The notes under the pieces: model-generated
Databases searched by the model: none
What the model saw: only the letters and a program-made list of their open reading frames with translations
What the model was told of the DNA's origin: nothing
Made by a program: the position numbers and the translations under genes
Source: Pedobacter sp. MR2016-24
GTDB lineage: Bacteria; Bacteroidota; Bacteroidia; Sphingobacteriales; Sphingobacteriaceae
DNA length: 64,000 nt
NCBI RefSeq assembly: GCF_026239655.1
Contig: NZ_JAPIVO010000003.1
Span: forward strand, 682,001 to 746,000
Direction: 5' to 3'
Shown: one piece after another, positions 1-9,136 of the stretch
Numbering within the stretch: position 1 is the stretch's first letter
How the letters are laid out: every line of letters begins with the position of its first letter

Positions 1-3000
1 AAACTGCAGAAGGCACATTTGTGATCAGCTCATCACCCGCTTTCTGCCATCTCTGATTATATTCAGCCCCCTGTAAAGTTCCGTTACCCGAAAACAGACC
101 AGAATAACTGACCACATTAGAGAGCGGCCTTCTGACAAAATAGCCAAGCTTATACATCATGTTTACAGAAGCAGAGAAAGCACCATAGGTAAAAGTGTTC
201 CTCAATGAGCCATAGAATACCGGTACTGCAGAGCCAAAATAAACAGCGGATGACGTTGGGGCATTCTGGATTGCCCTGTAATTTGCACTACCCGCAGCAT
301 CATTGCTGATACTTACGATTTGTCCGTCCAGATAACCTCTTGGGTCGCCCGTAGCCGGATCTAAACCTGCCCATTTATAACCAAAAAACCTGGAAAGGTC
401 ATAGCCTTCGTTATATGATCCGGTACTGCCTGTTACTACGCCGTCCGCTGTATTTGTTGTTGAAGCAAAAAGTCTGGTCACCTTTACCCTGTTATAACTG
501 AACAGGAAATTACTGTTCCATCTGAATTTGCCAGATTGCAGGTTCAATGAGTTCAAAGTAATATCAACACCATGTCCCCTCAGGTTACCGGTATTATATA
601 TAGCATTCGTATAACCGCTGCTCGGATCAAGCGAGCCGTTGGCCAGCAGATCTGATGTTTTCTTATTGTAATACTCTATACTTCCTGAAATACGGTTACC
701 TCTCAGCCCGAAATCAAGCCCGAAGTTCCAGATACCTGTTTTTTCCGGTCTCAGGAGTGGATTGGAAACTGAACCGCTCGTTTCGGTTCTTGAGTAGGGC
801 ACGCCATTGTTTTCATAATCAATATAAGTAATGAGCGGACTCGCAAATACGAGGGGATTCACATTACCATTATAACCAAAAGTAGCTCTCAATTTAAGGA
901 CAGGTACTAAAGGCAAATTGTAAAATTGCTCATTATTGATGTTCCAGCTACCCCCAAAAGAGTAAAAAGGTGTACTTCTGTTATTGGTACCCTGACCAAA
1001 TTCGCTGGACAAATCGCGGCGAACACTTGCTGATAAAGTATATTTTCTATCATAGGTATAAGCAGCATTGGAGTACCAGCTGTAAGTTCTGATTTTGGTA
1101 TCCACAAATCCTGTATTCAATCGGGGTACATATTGAGAATTATACCCATTAAAATCCTGCTCAAAAAGGATGGGAATTAAAGTGGAATAGTTAATCAGCG
1201 TATTGGTCTGCAGCGTATTTTCATTATATCCATAGTAACCGTCCCCTTTTGCCAGGCTGTACGACTGCGCTACGTCAATACCCGCAATTGCCGATACCTG
1301 ATGTTTTTCTTTCCAGGTATGGTCAAAGTTCAGCTGTCCGCGTAAAGCCTGGTTGCTGGAGGTAGTAAGATTTGTACTATATGATCCTCCAAGTGGTACG
1401 CCGCGAACAAAATCTGCCACGTCATTGCCGGTACGCGGATCCGTTGAATAGGGCGAAGTGGTAAAATAATTGATCAGGTTCCGCATGTAGAAGGAATTCT
1501 GTCTGTATAAAGTATTGTCCTCATCCCTGCCCGAGTTGTAGTTATAAGACAATTGAGCAGAAAGACCTTCAAAAAATTTGTAGTTTCCACTAAAGTTGAG
1601 GTTAATATTTTGTGATTTGATCTTGTTATACCCCTCATTGATATCCTCAAGTGGTTTATAACGCATGCTCAGCAATTTGTTCCCATAATTGCTTTCCAGC
1701 AGATCTACCAGACCAGAACGGTAGGTTTTGGTCAGCTCCAGCGGATTTCCCTGTTCATCCGCCAGGCGTGTATAGGGATAAAATGTAGCATTAGTTACCC
1801 CTGAAATCAGGTTTTCGGGTGCCTGATCATCATTATTCTGTACATTATAACTGATATTTCCCTGCAGTTCCAGATTTTTAACAGGCCTTACTGATGCACT
1901 GTAGTTCAATGCAATACGATCCAGACTCGAGTTTTTAGTGTTATTGACAGATTTATCGTATCCGGCTGATAAGCGGTAATTATACAATTGTGAACCGCCA
2001 TCTACAGCGAGTGAGTAACTCTGGCGAACAGATTTCCGCATAAAGTATTTTTCGTAATCATTCCTGATATCGTTACCACGCAAAACATTCAGCTGTGTCT
2101 GCGCCTGACTCTCTGTAAGGGTATTTTTGTTTTTCCAGGCATCCATAATTTCTGCAACAGGAGAAAAAGGCTCCTGGTCAAATACAGACCCCAGGGTAAT
2201 TTCAGGTAAAATTCTGTTATTCGCCGTAAACTGCTGCACCTGGGCATCTACAAAATCAGAGATGCTCATTGTTTTAATATAGGAATAATCGATCTTATCA
2301 GCAACATTCAAACTGCTGTTGAACGAAATCTGCGCCGGTCTGTTATAAGCTCCTTTTTTAGTTTTCACGACAATAACACCATTTGCGGCTCTGGAACCCC
2401 AGATTGACGCTGCCGCCGCATCTTTCAATACCGTGATGCTTTCCACATCATTCGGGTTTACTTTATCAATAGAATAAGGACTTGCTATACCGTCGATCAC
2501 AACCAACACTTGCCCGCTGGCATTCTGACTGTTATAATTCAACGTGTTTTTTCCACGGATGGTAAGATCTGCCAGTGGCGAATTTTTAGAATTACGCTGA
2601 CTGGAATTGACTGTTCTCAGGTCATTCCTGAAATCCATACTGGTGGTTATCCCTTCCAATCGTTTCAACAGATTGGGATCCGTGCTGTGCTGCAATTGCT
2701 CTTTGGTAATCACCTCAAATGATCCTGTTGCACGCTCTTTAGGCACGTCCTGGTATCCGGTAGAAACAATACTTACTTCCTGAATCATATTCAGTTCAGG
2801 CATCATGATGATCGAAATATCTTTATCACCCCTTATCGCTATCGTGTCTGTTCTGTAACCTACGTAAGAGACAATCAGATTACCTTCATTCGGTGCATTC
2901 TGTAAGAAAAACTTTCCCTCTGCATTAGTCAGTGTCCGCTGTTTTGTCGCCTCTATTCTTACAAAAGCTCCTGCCAGAGGTTCCCGCTTCTCATTGTAAA

Positions 3001-3418
3001 CCTGCCCGGAAATATTTACGGAAGACATGTATGCTTTCAGCCGACCAAAAAGCGACTGATCTTCTTCTTTAATGATGATATTTTTGCCGTAAATAGTATA
3101 GGTTAAGGATTGTCCTTTCAAGATCTGATCCAGCACATCTTTCAGTTCCGCCGTTTTAATATTGATATCTACTGGTTTTGCTTTTTTCAACAGCTCCATT
3201 GTATACACAAAATCATAGTTACTTTGCGCCTGTATTTTAATGAACAGTTGTTTCAGTGTAGCCTTTTTTTCGGACAAAGTGATTTTCTGGGCGAAGCCTG
3301 CGGCGCTCACCTGCATCATAGTTGCTATTAATATAACGGTGGTTAAGCGCATAATTAACATGAATTTTTGGAGATGCCGATGAGGCATACCAATGTTCTT
3401 AGTATAATTTTTATACAT
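1..3418 (-). CDS. SusC/RagA-family TonB-dependent outer-membrane receptor (3' end outside window)
   Basis: Imports a glycan or other large ligand across the outer membrane with TonB energy. Translating the minus strand from the ATG at 3418 gives a signal-type N-terminus, then a secretin/TonB short N-terminal (STN) domain at about residues 35-105, a carboxypeptidase-regulatory-like domain at about 120-205, and a plug with the SusC signature (LVVIDGIASPYSIDKVNP followed by VLKDAAAASIWGSRAANG). Barrel sequence continues to base 1, so roughly 1,139 codons are present and the C-terminus is missing. Later in-frame ATGs at 3361 and 3352 lie closer to the hydrophobic signal segment (MRLTTVILIATMMQ) and are possible starts. 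An STN domain is the usual mark of a receptor that signals to a FecR anti-sigma factor, and fecR lies directly upstream on the same strand. The ligand cannot be told from sequence, and the SusD partner would lie beyond base 1. Confidence 0.93.
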   Translation of the reverse strand, partial: MYKNYTKNIGMPHRHLQKFMLIMRLTTVILIATMMQVSAAGFAQKITLSEKKATLKQLFIKIQAQSNYDFVYTMELLKKAKPVDINIKTAELKDVLDQILKGQSLTYTIYGKNIIIKEEDQSLFGRLKAYMSSVNISGQVYNEKREPLAGAFVRIEATKQRTLTNAEGKFFLQNAPNEGNLIVSYVGYRTDTIAIRGDKDISIIMMPELNMIQEVSIVSTGYQDVPKERATGSFEVITKEQLQHSTDPNLLKRLEGITTSMDFRNDLRTVNSSQRNSKNSPLADLTIRGKNTLNYNSQNASGQVLVVIDGIASPYSIDKVNPNDVESITVLKDAAAASIWGSRAANGVIVVKTKKGAYNRPAQISFNSSLNVADKIDYSYIKTMSISDFVDAQVQQFTANNRILPEITLGSVFDQEPFSPVAEIMDAWKNKNTLTESQAQTQLNVLRGNDIRNDYEKYFMRKSVRQSYSLAVDGGSQLYNYRLSAGYDKSVNNTKNSSLDRIALNYSASVRPVKNLELQGNISYNVQNNDDQAPENLISGVTNATFYPYTRLADEQGNPLELTKTYRSGLVDLLESNYGNKLLSMRYKPLEDINEGYNKIKSQNINLNFSGNYKFFEGLSAQLSYNYNSGRDEDNTLYRQNSFYMRNLINYFTTSPYSTDPRTGNDVADFVRGVPLGGSYSTNLTTSSNQALRGQLNFDHTWKEKHQVSAIAGIDVAQSYSLAKGDGYYGYNENTLQTNTLINYSTLIPILFEQDFNGYNSQYVPRLNTGFVDTKIRTYSWYSNAAYTYDRKYTLSASVRRDLSSEFGQGTNNRSTPFYSFGGSWNINNEQFYNLPLVPVLKLRATFGYNGNVNPLVFASPLITYIDYENNGVPYSRTETSGSVSNPLLRPEKTGIWNFGLDFGLRGNRISGSIEYYNKKTSDLLANGSLDPSSGYTNAIYNTGNLRGHGVDITLNSLNLQSGKFRWNSNFLFSYNRVKVTRLFASTTNTADGVVTGSTGSYNEGYDLSRFFGYKWAGLDPATGDPRGYLDGQIVSISNDAAGSANYRAIQNAPTSSAVYFGSAVPVFYGSLRNTFTYGAFSASVNMMYKLGYFVRRPLSNVVSYSGLFSGNGTLQGAEYNQRWQKAGDELITNVPSAV

Positions 3419-3477
3419 TTGTTTGTCTGGTTAAGTTGATATGATGAGAAATTTATTGATGTAACCCGGATATTTTT

Positions 3478-3504
3478 GCCAGTTGTGTTGCAAGCACTTC
3501 TGGC
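3478..3504 (-). promoter_or_regulatory. Hairpin in the fecR-susC spacer
   Basis: On the minus strand the spacer holds a symmetric hairpin: outer stem GCCAG/CTGGC, an aa/aa internal loop, inner stem GTG/CAC and a 7-nt loop. It lies between the FecR stop and the SusC start. It could be an attenuator, an RNA stabiliser or a processing site that sets the SusC:FecR ratio. The run of T that would make it an intrinsic terminator lies on the plus strand, not in the minus-strand transcript, so full termination is unlikely. Confidence 0.4.
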
Positions 3505-3540
3505 ATTTTTTTTAAAGGATTACAGCTGATTGAAGTAGAA

Positions 3541-4641
3541 CTATTTAATCACGGTAATCCTCCTTCCTTCAACTTTAAAATGAACTTTATCTGTTAACTC
3601 AAGGGTTTTCAGTATCTCAGACACATAACCTGCCCTGCTTACCCTGCCACCAAAAGTAGCGTCAGGAACCTGTCCCTCATATACTACATCCACGTTATAC
3701 CACCTGGCAATCTTGCGCATGATGGATTGTATACCTTCATCTTCAAAGATAAAATAGCCGTTTTTCCAGCCCATTGTTTCTTCTATATCGGCCTTAGCAA
3801 TTGTAGTCCGGCCAGCGGTCAGTACCGCCTGCTCCCCTGGTTTAAGCAGTAAGTTTCCGATACGGATACTGCCTTCTAATAGAGTTGTTTTTTGCTCAGG
3901 TTCATCTTTATAACTGCTGATGTTAAAATGCGTACCCAGGACTTCTACCAGTTGTCCTTGTGTATTTACATGGAAAGGTTGTTTTTTGTTGCGGGCGACT
4001 TCAAAGTAGGCCTCCCCTCTCAGCAATACATCTCGTGTAGCGGCACCTGCGAAAGATGAAGGAAATACCAGTGATGAAGAAGCATTGAGCCACACTTTAG
4101 TTCCATCAGGCAGTATCACCTGATAAGTTCCGCCTTTGGGCGTATTCAAACTCAGCTCTTCCGAAGCCTCAATAGCAGATTGATCTACCACTGTTCCGTC
4201 ACTATAAGTAAGCTTGCTCGTATTGATGACCACCCCTGCTTTAGTGGCGCTCAGGTCTACCCTTTTCCCATTTCCATAGGTCAGCACCGCCTTATTTCCT
4301 CCAGGAGCAATATCTGCCGGTGTATTTGCCAGTCGCTCGCCCTCCAGACCTTGTTTTCCTTTATATGTAATTAAATATAGCCCTATCGTCACTGCCACCA
4401 ATACCGAAGCAGCCACAGCAATACGCGGCCATAAGCTGATCTTTTTCCTCAGCCCATACGCTTCCTCCAGGTTTGCCCATACCGTGTCTACCGCTTTCAG
4501 CCGCTCTTCCATAGACAGATTTTCTGCTGCTCCCGGTGCCTGATAACTAAGGTACCAGCTTTCCAGCAAAGCCTTTTCTTCCGGCGTAGCAGTTCCGGCT
4601 TCGTGTTTATCCAGTAATACTTTTACTTCTCTTATTTCCAT
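3541..4641 (-). CDS. FecR-family anti-sigma factor
   Basis: Inner-membrane anti-sigma factor that should hold the ECF sigma factor until the SusC receptor signals ligand. The 366 residues contain a cytoplasmic N-terminal region (1-85), one membrane helix (about 87-107, RIAVAASVLVAVTIGLYLI), a periplasmic FecR domain (about 165-265, with GGTYQVILPDGTKVWLNASS and LRGEAYFEVA) and a C-terminal DUF4974-like domain (about 295-366). Length and order are typical for Bacteroidota FecR. It starts at the ATG at 4641, about 30 nt after a conserved promoter-like block. Oddly, its sigma factor is not directly upstream: two ABC exporter genes lie between them. Confidence 0.93.
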   Translation of the reverse strand: MEIREVKVLLDKHEAGTATPEEKALLESWYLSYQAPGAAENLSMEERLKAVDTVWANLEEAYGLRKKISLWPRIAVAASVLVAVTIGLYLITYKGKQGLEGERLANTPADIAPGGNKAVLTYGNGKRVDLSATKAGVVINTSKLTYSDGTVVDQSAIEASEELSLNTPKGGTYQVILPDGTKVWLNASSSLVFPSSFAGAATRDVLLRGEAYFEVARNKKQPFHVNTQGQLVEVLGTHFNISSYKDEPEQKTTLLEGSIRIGNLLLKPGEQAVLTAGRTTIAKADIEETMGWKNGYFIFEDEGIQSIMRKIARWYNVDVVYEGQVPDATFGGRVSRAGYVSEILKTLELTDKVHFKVEGRRITVIK

Positions 4642-4670
4642 AGGAACGCTGATAGGCTGGCTTTATAATT

Positions 4671-4701
4671 AGTAAGACAAGATATGACCTGTACAGGAGG
4701 T
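4671..4701 (-). promoter_or_regulatory. Candidate promoter upstream of fecR (copy B of a shared block)
   Basis: On the minus strand this reads ACCTCCTG, 11 nt, TCTTGTCTTACT, ending 29 nt before the FecR ATG. The same two elements with the same 11-nt spacing precede the ABC ATPase gene at 7933-7963, and a related ATCTTACT stands 28 nt before the second fecR at 59206-59213. CCTCC and GTCTTACT are 17 nt apart, which suits -35 and -10 boxes of an ECF promoter. Function is inferred. Confidence 0.5.
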
Positions 4702-4720
4702 ATAGATAAAATAAAAAAAA

Positions 4721-6973
4721 TTAGTTTCTTTTTCTGCTGATCAGGATGAAGGCACCAAGCGCAATGATAAGTCCCGGTATAATCCCCAAAAGCACCATTT
4801 TCAGGGTCGAGATTTCCTTCCTTTTCAGTAGAACAGCATCGTCGGTATTGCGCGGGCGACTCACATCTATCGGGAATTCATCACCGCTGAACCACTTAAA
4901 GATACTCTTGACAAAATTCTTATTCGAACCCTTACCAGCTATCAAAGTAGCATTGCTCATAAAATCTGCATCACCGGAAACCAGAATGCGTTGTTCTTTG
5001 CCATTAATCCCTTTCATTAAAGTCAGCACTACAGGAAACACTCCTTTTTTATCACCGGCCAGCTCGTTATATTTCACCTCAGTAGAAGTCAGGTCCACAG
5101 TCCCCTGTTTGTTCCATCCCTGAGCCGGGCTCACCAGTAAACTATAAGCTTTAAAACCTGCGGTTTCATTATGTTTCAATGCTGAAGACGTGGGTGTAAA
5201 GACATGCATTCCTCCCTCCTGCGACTCTGCAAAGATCTGATCCGGCGTATAATCTTTTGATGATTTCACAAGCATCCCTTTCTCCATCTGTACACCCACA
5301 TACTCCAGCACAGGATTAACCAGCGCTTGTCGCCCCGGCTCCCCTGTAACCATCATATCGCCCCCATCATTCAGATATCCCTTTATTTTCTGCTGTGCCA
5401 GCATTGTTAAGGGCGTAGTAGGATCAGCCAGTATCAGCACCGTAGCATCCTCAGGAATATCTTCCTTATCCAGATTAACATTCGCCACATCAAATCCCTG
5501 GTTAATTAACGCGGTCCGGTTTTTCCGGGCATTAGTAATCAGTTCATAATTCCTGTCCCCTTTTTTATCTGCACTGCGTTCATTGTTCCCTGTAATAAAA
5601 ACCAGCTTAGGCACTTTTACGGTTAAACGCTTAATTGCCGCTGTGATTTCCGCTTCATCCGCAAACTGGTTCACCTCATTATAAAACCGTAGCCAGCTCT
5701 TTTTACCCTTATATTCCAGCACACGCACCAGGTTATTACTTTCAGGCGCCAGATTGATCCGTTTCCGTATTTCTGCAGGCGGTATAAACTGATCAAGATC
5801 CAGCCCCATATTATCCGCCACTTTCTCTGCGATCTGCTTTGTACTTAAACCAGTGAGATCTCCCTGGTAAACCATATTCGGATTGTTTTTAAGATCAGTT
5901 GCATCGTAATAATAAACATAATCCATTTTTAACCCGGGGATATAACGCTGATACTGCTCAAATTGCTTCAGATCACTGTTTCTTGATGCCGGTAGTCCCA
6001 GATATACATTCTGGTCCAGCAAGTTTACATAGGTAGTAATTTTAAGTTCTCCCTCTATTTTTTTAATCGCCTCCCTGCTTACCTTTGTTAGCGTTCGTGA
6101 CTGCATAGCCGTCATGTCCTTGTAAGCTACCAAACCTGGTCGCGCGCTCACATAACCAATCAGCATCACCGCCAAAATCAGTACAGCATATTTACCCGCC
6201 TGGAAAGTCCGGCTTCTCGACTCTCGTCCTGCCTGCAGCCGGAAAATACACAAGCATAAAAACAGCATAATAATCAGTACGAAATAAAGCACATCCTTAG
6301 TTGTGATCAATCCATTTAACATATCATTCGCCCTTCCAGAAATTGAAAGGAAATAGGTGAGGTCGCGCACAAAATTGATATCCTGCCCCACCGTCCCTAT
6401 AAACTGCAAAATACCGAATACGGCCAGCGTACTAATGGCTGCGACGACCTGGTAAGAGGTTAAACTAGACATAAACAGGCCTATTGCCGCATAAGTACAG
6501 GTAAGCAGAAAGATACCGCTGAGTCCGGATATGATCAGCATCACATCCGCATCCTTAATCACAGTAATTCCTACCAGTGCGTACAAAGCCAGCACTGCCA
6601 TCATCAGTAATCCATAACCTACAATCGCCAGGTATTTTCCCAGGATAATCTCTGTAATCTTTACCGGCGACGACAGTAATAATTTAATTGATCCGCTGCT
6701 GATCTCGCGACTCATCAATCCCATCGTCAGCAAAGGAATATACAGGTAAATCGTTTGCTGCACCCTGTCAAACAGTCCATTCATTGCAGGAAAAAGGGTT
6801 AACGTTAAGTTGTCTACCTTGTTCCCCATCGCAATCACCTCCTGATAGGCCGAAATCATCCCTAAAAAAGCCATGCCATTCTGGATGATAAAGATAACCA
6901 GCACCAGCCAGGCTACGGGTGAATAAAAAAGAATGCTTAGTTCCAGTACAGCTATTTTAAATATTTTTCTCAT
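4721..6973 (-). CDS. ABC-2 type permease fused to a GldG-like auxiliary domain
   Basis: Membrane half of an ABC exporter. Residues about 1-280 from the chosen start hold six to seven membrane helices of a GldF/ABC-2 permease (with LMSREISSGSIKLLLSSPVK). The rest is a large GldG-like extracytoplasmic domain (ABC-type auxiliary fold, including LVFITGNNERSADKKGDRNYE and ILADPTTPL) closed by one C-terminal helix and a basic tail (LISRKRN). In Flavobacterium GldF and GldG are separate proteins; here they form one of about 750 residues. The frame is open upstream to 7018, but the ATG at 6973 begins MRKIFKIAVLELSILFYSP, typical for the permease, and follows the ATPase stop by one base (TAA C ATG), which suggests coupled translation. 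The substrate is unknown, and no other gliding genes are in the window. Confidence 0.85.
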   Translation of the reverse strand: MRKIFKIAVLELSILFYSPVAWLVLVIFIIQNGMAFLGMISAYQEVIAMGNKVDNLTLTLFPAMNGLFDRVQQTIYLYIPLLTMGLMSREISSGSIKLLLSSPVKITEIILGKYLAIVGYGLLMMAVLALYALVGITVIKDADVMLIISGLSGIFLLTCTYAAIGLFMSSLTSYQVVAAISTLAVFGILQFIGTVGQDINFVRDLTYFLSISGRANDMLNGLITTKDVLYFVLIIMLFLCLCIFRLQAGRESRSRTFQAGKYAVLILAVMLIGYVSARPGLVAYKDMTAMQSRTLTKVSREAIKKIEGELKITTYVNLLDQNVYLGLPASRNSDLKQFEQYQRYIPGLKMDYVYYYDATDLKNNPNMVYQGDLTGLSTKQIAEKVADNMGLDLDQFIPPAEIRKRINLAPESNNLVRVLEYKGKKSWLRFYNEVNQFADEAEITAAIKRLTVKVPKLVFITGNNERSADKKGDRNYELITNARKNRTALINQGFDVANVNLDKEDIPEDATVLILADPTTPLTMLAQQKIKGYLNDGGDMMVTGEPGRQALVNPVLEYVGVQMEKGMLVKSSKDYTPDQIFAESQEGGMHVFTPTSSALKHNETAGFKAYSLLVSPAQGWNKQGTVDLTSTEVKYNELAGDKKGVFPVVLTLMKGINGKEQRILVSGDADFMSNATLIAGKGSNKNFVKSIFKWFSGDEFPIDVSRPRNTDDAVLLKRKEISTLKMVLLGIIPGLIIALGAFILISRKRN

Positions 6974-6974
6974 G

Positions 6975-7907
6975 TTATAATTTCTTTTGTTTACCAGAAA
7001 GCTGAGCAAAAATCTCATCCAGTGAACTTTTCTCTAATAAAATCTCACTCAGCTGCCAATTATTCAGCACACTGCGCTCAATGATCTTTTTGGAGATCGT
7101 GGCAGAAGCAGCAAAGCGAAGTCTGATGCTGCCGTCATGTAATACCTCCGCTCCCGTAATTTCCGGGATGGCCATCAGCACATCCAGCTGTGGCGGATTG
7201 TCCATAAACAACAGCATGGAATTGGGCAGGATATAGTTATTGAATGCTTCCATCGTATCTGCAAATACCATCCTTCCGCCTTCTATCATCCGGATATCCT
7301 TGCACGTAGCCTGTACTTCGGATAAAATATGCGTAGAGAAAATAACTGCTCTTTCTTCTGCCACCTCCTTAATCAGCTCCCGCACGGCAAGGATCTGGTT
7401 CGGATCAAGCCCATTCGTTGGTTCATCCAGCACCACTAGTTTTGGTTTGTGTATAATCGCCTGTGCAATACCTACGCGTTGTTTATATCCGCCGGAAAGA
7501 TTACTGATCAGCCTTTTGCTAAAATGTGTAATGCCGCATTTTTCCTTCACCGCTGTTACAGCATGTCTGATCTGTGCAGGTTTGATATCCCGGATGTTCG
7601 CACAATAGGTCAGGTATTCATCTACGGTTAGGTCAAGGTGCAAAGGAGCATTCTGTGGCAGGAAACCTAATAATCTTTTTGCCTTTTCAGGATGCTGACG
7701 CAGGTTAATACCGTCGATATACACCTGCCCCTCGGTCTGGTTTAATACGCCGCAAAGGATATTCATGGTGGTTGATTTCCCCGCACCATTGGAGCCCAGT
7801 AAACCTAATATACCTTTCTGCTCTATTTCAAAGTTAATATCACGGATGGCCCAGTCCCTGCTGTACCGGTGAGATAAATGTGCTATGCTTACAATGCTGT
7901 TCTTCAA
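6975..7907 (-). CDS. ABC transporter ATP-binding protein (GldA/CcmA-type)
   Basis: Nucleotide-binding subunit of the exporter encoded with the next gene. Visible motifs are Walker A GSNGAGKSTT (about 38-47), Q-loop LGFLPQN, signature LSGGYKQRVGIAQA, Walker B LVVLDEPTNGLD and the H-loop in IFSTHIL. At 310 residues it has the C-terminal extension usual for drug, lipid or gliding-type exporters. The start is TTG at 7907, because no in-frame ATG lies upstream before unrelated sequence or downstream before the conserved N-terminus. The gene lies between the ECF sigma factor and the permease, preceded by copy A of the promoter-like block. Confidence 0.9.
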   Translation of the reverse strand: MKNSIVSIAHLSHRYSRDWAIRDINFEIEQKGILGLLGSNGAGKSTTMNILCGVLNQTEGQVYIDGINLRQHPEKAKRLLGFLPQNAPLHLDLTVDEYLTYCANIRDIKPAQIRHAVTAVKEKCGITHFSKRLISNLSGGYKQRVGIAQAIIHKPKLVVLDEPTNGLDPNQILAVRELIKEVAEERAVIFSTHILSEVQATCKDIRMIEGGRMVFADTMEAFNNYILPNSMLLFMDNPPQLDVLMAIPEITGAEVLHDGSIRLRFAASATISKKIIERSVLNNWQLSEILLEKSSLDEIFAQLSGKQKKL

Positions 7908-7932
7908 TTTCGTCTGGTTTTTGATTGATAAC

Positions 7933-7963
7933 AGTAAGACAAGACGAAGCAGTCCCAGGAGGT
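7933..7963 (-). promoter_or_regulatory. Candidate promoter upstream of the ABC exporter (copy A of a shared block)
   Basis: On the minus strand: ACCTCCTG, 11 nt, TCTTGTCTTACT, ending 25 nt before the TTG start. Both elements and the spacing match the block before fecR (4671-4701). An A/T-rich tract (TTTTTATTTT) precedes both copies. This suggests co-regulation of exporter and FecR-SusC by the adjacent ECF sigma factor, or duplication of the junction when the exporter genes arrived. Confidence 0.5.
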
Positions 7964-7999
7964 ACTGGAAAAAATAAAAAGATCAGAATTAGCTCAGGA

Positions 8000-8581
8000 T
8001 CAGCGGTAAAAGATGTAATAAATGATAAATAGGGGCAGTCCGATTTTACTACGCAGCACTTTTAAGGCGTTGGTCATCTGCTTTTTAACAGTCTGTTCTG
8101 TAGTTCCCATCAGTTCGGCAATTTCCCGGTGACTCAAATGTTTTTTACGGCTTAGCTCAAACACTTCGCGCATTCTTGGCGGCAATCCGGCAATTTCCTT
8201 ATCGATCATCTCCCTGAACAGACTTTCCCTCACCCTGTGATCAGTCGTTACCACGCCGTTCCCCGCAAAATCTTTGATCGATTCCATATACTTATGCTGC
8301 ACATCCTTGCGGACAATCACATTTAAGATATGGTTACGCACACAACTGTATAGATAGCCCGATAAATTGCTGCCAATGTTAATCGTTTCACGTTTGGTCC
8401 AGATCATGGAGAAAACTTCCTGAATAGTATCCTGTGCTTCCTCTTTGTCCCGAATTTTATTCCAGGCATGATGGTGCAGCACAAACTTATATCGGTTATA
8501 GATTTCAGCAAAAGCCTTCTGATCGCCGGATTTCAATAAACCAGCTAAATCTATATCGGAATATGCACTATAATCTGCCAT
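8000..8581 (-). CDS. ECF RNA polymerase sigma factor (FecI-like)
   Basis: Directs RNA polymerase to the promoter of its own import system. Region 2 is visible at about residues 20-90 (FAEIYNRYKFVLHHHAWNKI, then EAQDTIQEVFSMIWTKR). Region 4 is at about 130-185 (LPPRMREVFELSRKKHLSHREIAELMGTTEQTVKKQ), a clear helix-turn-helix. The reading frame can start at TTG 8602, but ATG at 8581 gives MADYSAYSDIDLAGLLKSGD, the usual N-terminus, and is preferred (193 residues). The C-terminus ends in a short hydrophobic tail (LPLFIIYYIFYR). Its likely partner is the FecR at 3541-4641. Confidence 0.92.
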   Translation of the reverse strand: MADYSAYSDIDLAGLLKSGDQKAFAEIYNRYKFVLHHHAWNKIRDKEEAQDTIQEVFSMIWTKRETINIGSNLSGYLYSCVRNHILNVIVRKDVQHKYMESIKDFAGNGVVTTDHRVRESLFREMIDKEIAGLPPRMREVFELSRKKHLSHREIAELMGTTEQTVKKQMTNALKVLRSKIGLPLFIIYYIFYR

Positions 8582-8616
8582 GTAGGGGGAATAACCTAAC
8601 AATGATATGGATTTTT

Positions 8617-8634
8617 AAATTACGGGCGTAATTT
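8617..8634. promoter_or_regulatory. Palindrome upstream of the ECF sigma gene
   Basis: AAATTACGGGCGTAATTT has two perfect 8-bp arms around GG. It begins 35 bp upstream of the sigma-factor ATG and lies in the 180-bp divergent spacer shared with the gene at 8762. A dimeric regulator site is plausible; the regulator is not identified. Confidence 0.4.
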
Positions 8635-8761
8635 TAAGGGCATTTTAACCAGCTCAATAGCAAATGACTGCTTCCATATTAAAGATTTTTGATCACAGGC
8701 AAAAATTGGCACAATTGCTGTATATAGTCAGGTATACTATAAACGCCATTCGCTTACAACT

Positions 8762-9136
8762 ATGCAAAAAAGTTTTGACTGCCTCTGCTTTTTAGATAAT
8801 AATAATCTATGCATTTTTGAAATTGCAAGACCTGTGCAATCAGCTCCTGCCTATGGGAAAAGTTATGAATGGCTGCTGTTGCAGAAATCAGATATGAGTA
8901 TCAGTTCACTGTCGCTAAAATCAAGAGATGACTCTTTTTATGTACAGGAAAGGTATTTCAACCTGGGATATCTGAAATACAACCAGCATGATGGTATTTT
9001 TATTGAGCGGTCCAATACTGGTCAGCATCCGCTGGAAAACAGAGAATGTACCGGGATTCCTGAGAATTATCTGCAAGTGGTGGAAGACTATCTGAAAAAG
9101 ATGGTGAATATGCCGTCTCTACAGGAGGTACATTAA
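8762..9136 (+). CDS. Hypothetical protein, 124 residues
   Basis: I do not recognise this protein. It is soluble, without signal peptide or membrane helix, and has several aromatic residues and cysteines near the N-terminus (CLCFLDNNNLC). The C-terminal third looks helical (ENYLQVVEDYLKKMVNM). It starts with ATG immediately after an AT-rich divergent spacer. Coding potential is plausible, with an uninterrupted frame and balanced composition. A spacer of about 600 bp follows, so it is probably a single-gene transcript. It could be a short orphan gene. Confidence 0.55.
   Translation: MQKSFDCLCFLDNNNLCIFEIARPVQSAPAYGKSYEWLLLQKSDMSISSLSLKSRDDSFYVQERYFNLGYLKYNQHDGIFIERSNTGQHPLENRECTGIPENYLQVVEDYLKKMVNMPSLQEVH

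Noticed and set aside
4746..5123. 125-codon plus-strand frame inside the permease fusion gene
   Set aside because: Lies fully antisense to a well-supported gene, with composition expected of a shadow frame.
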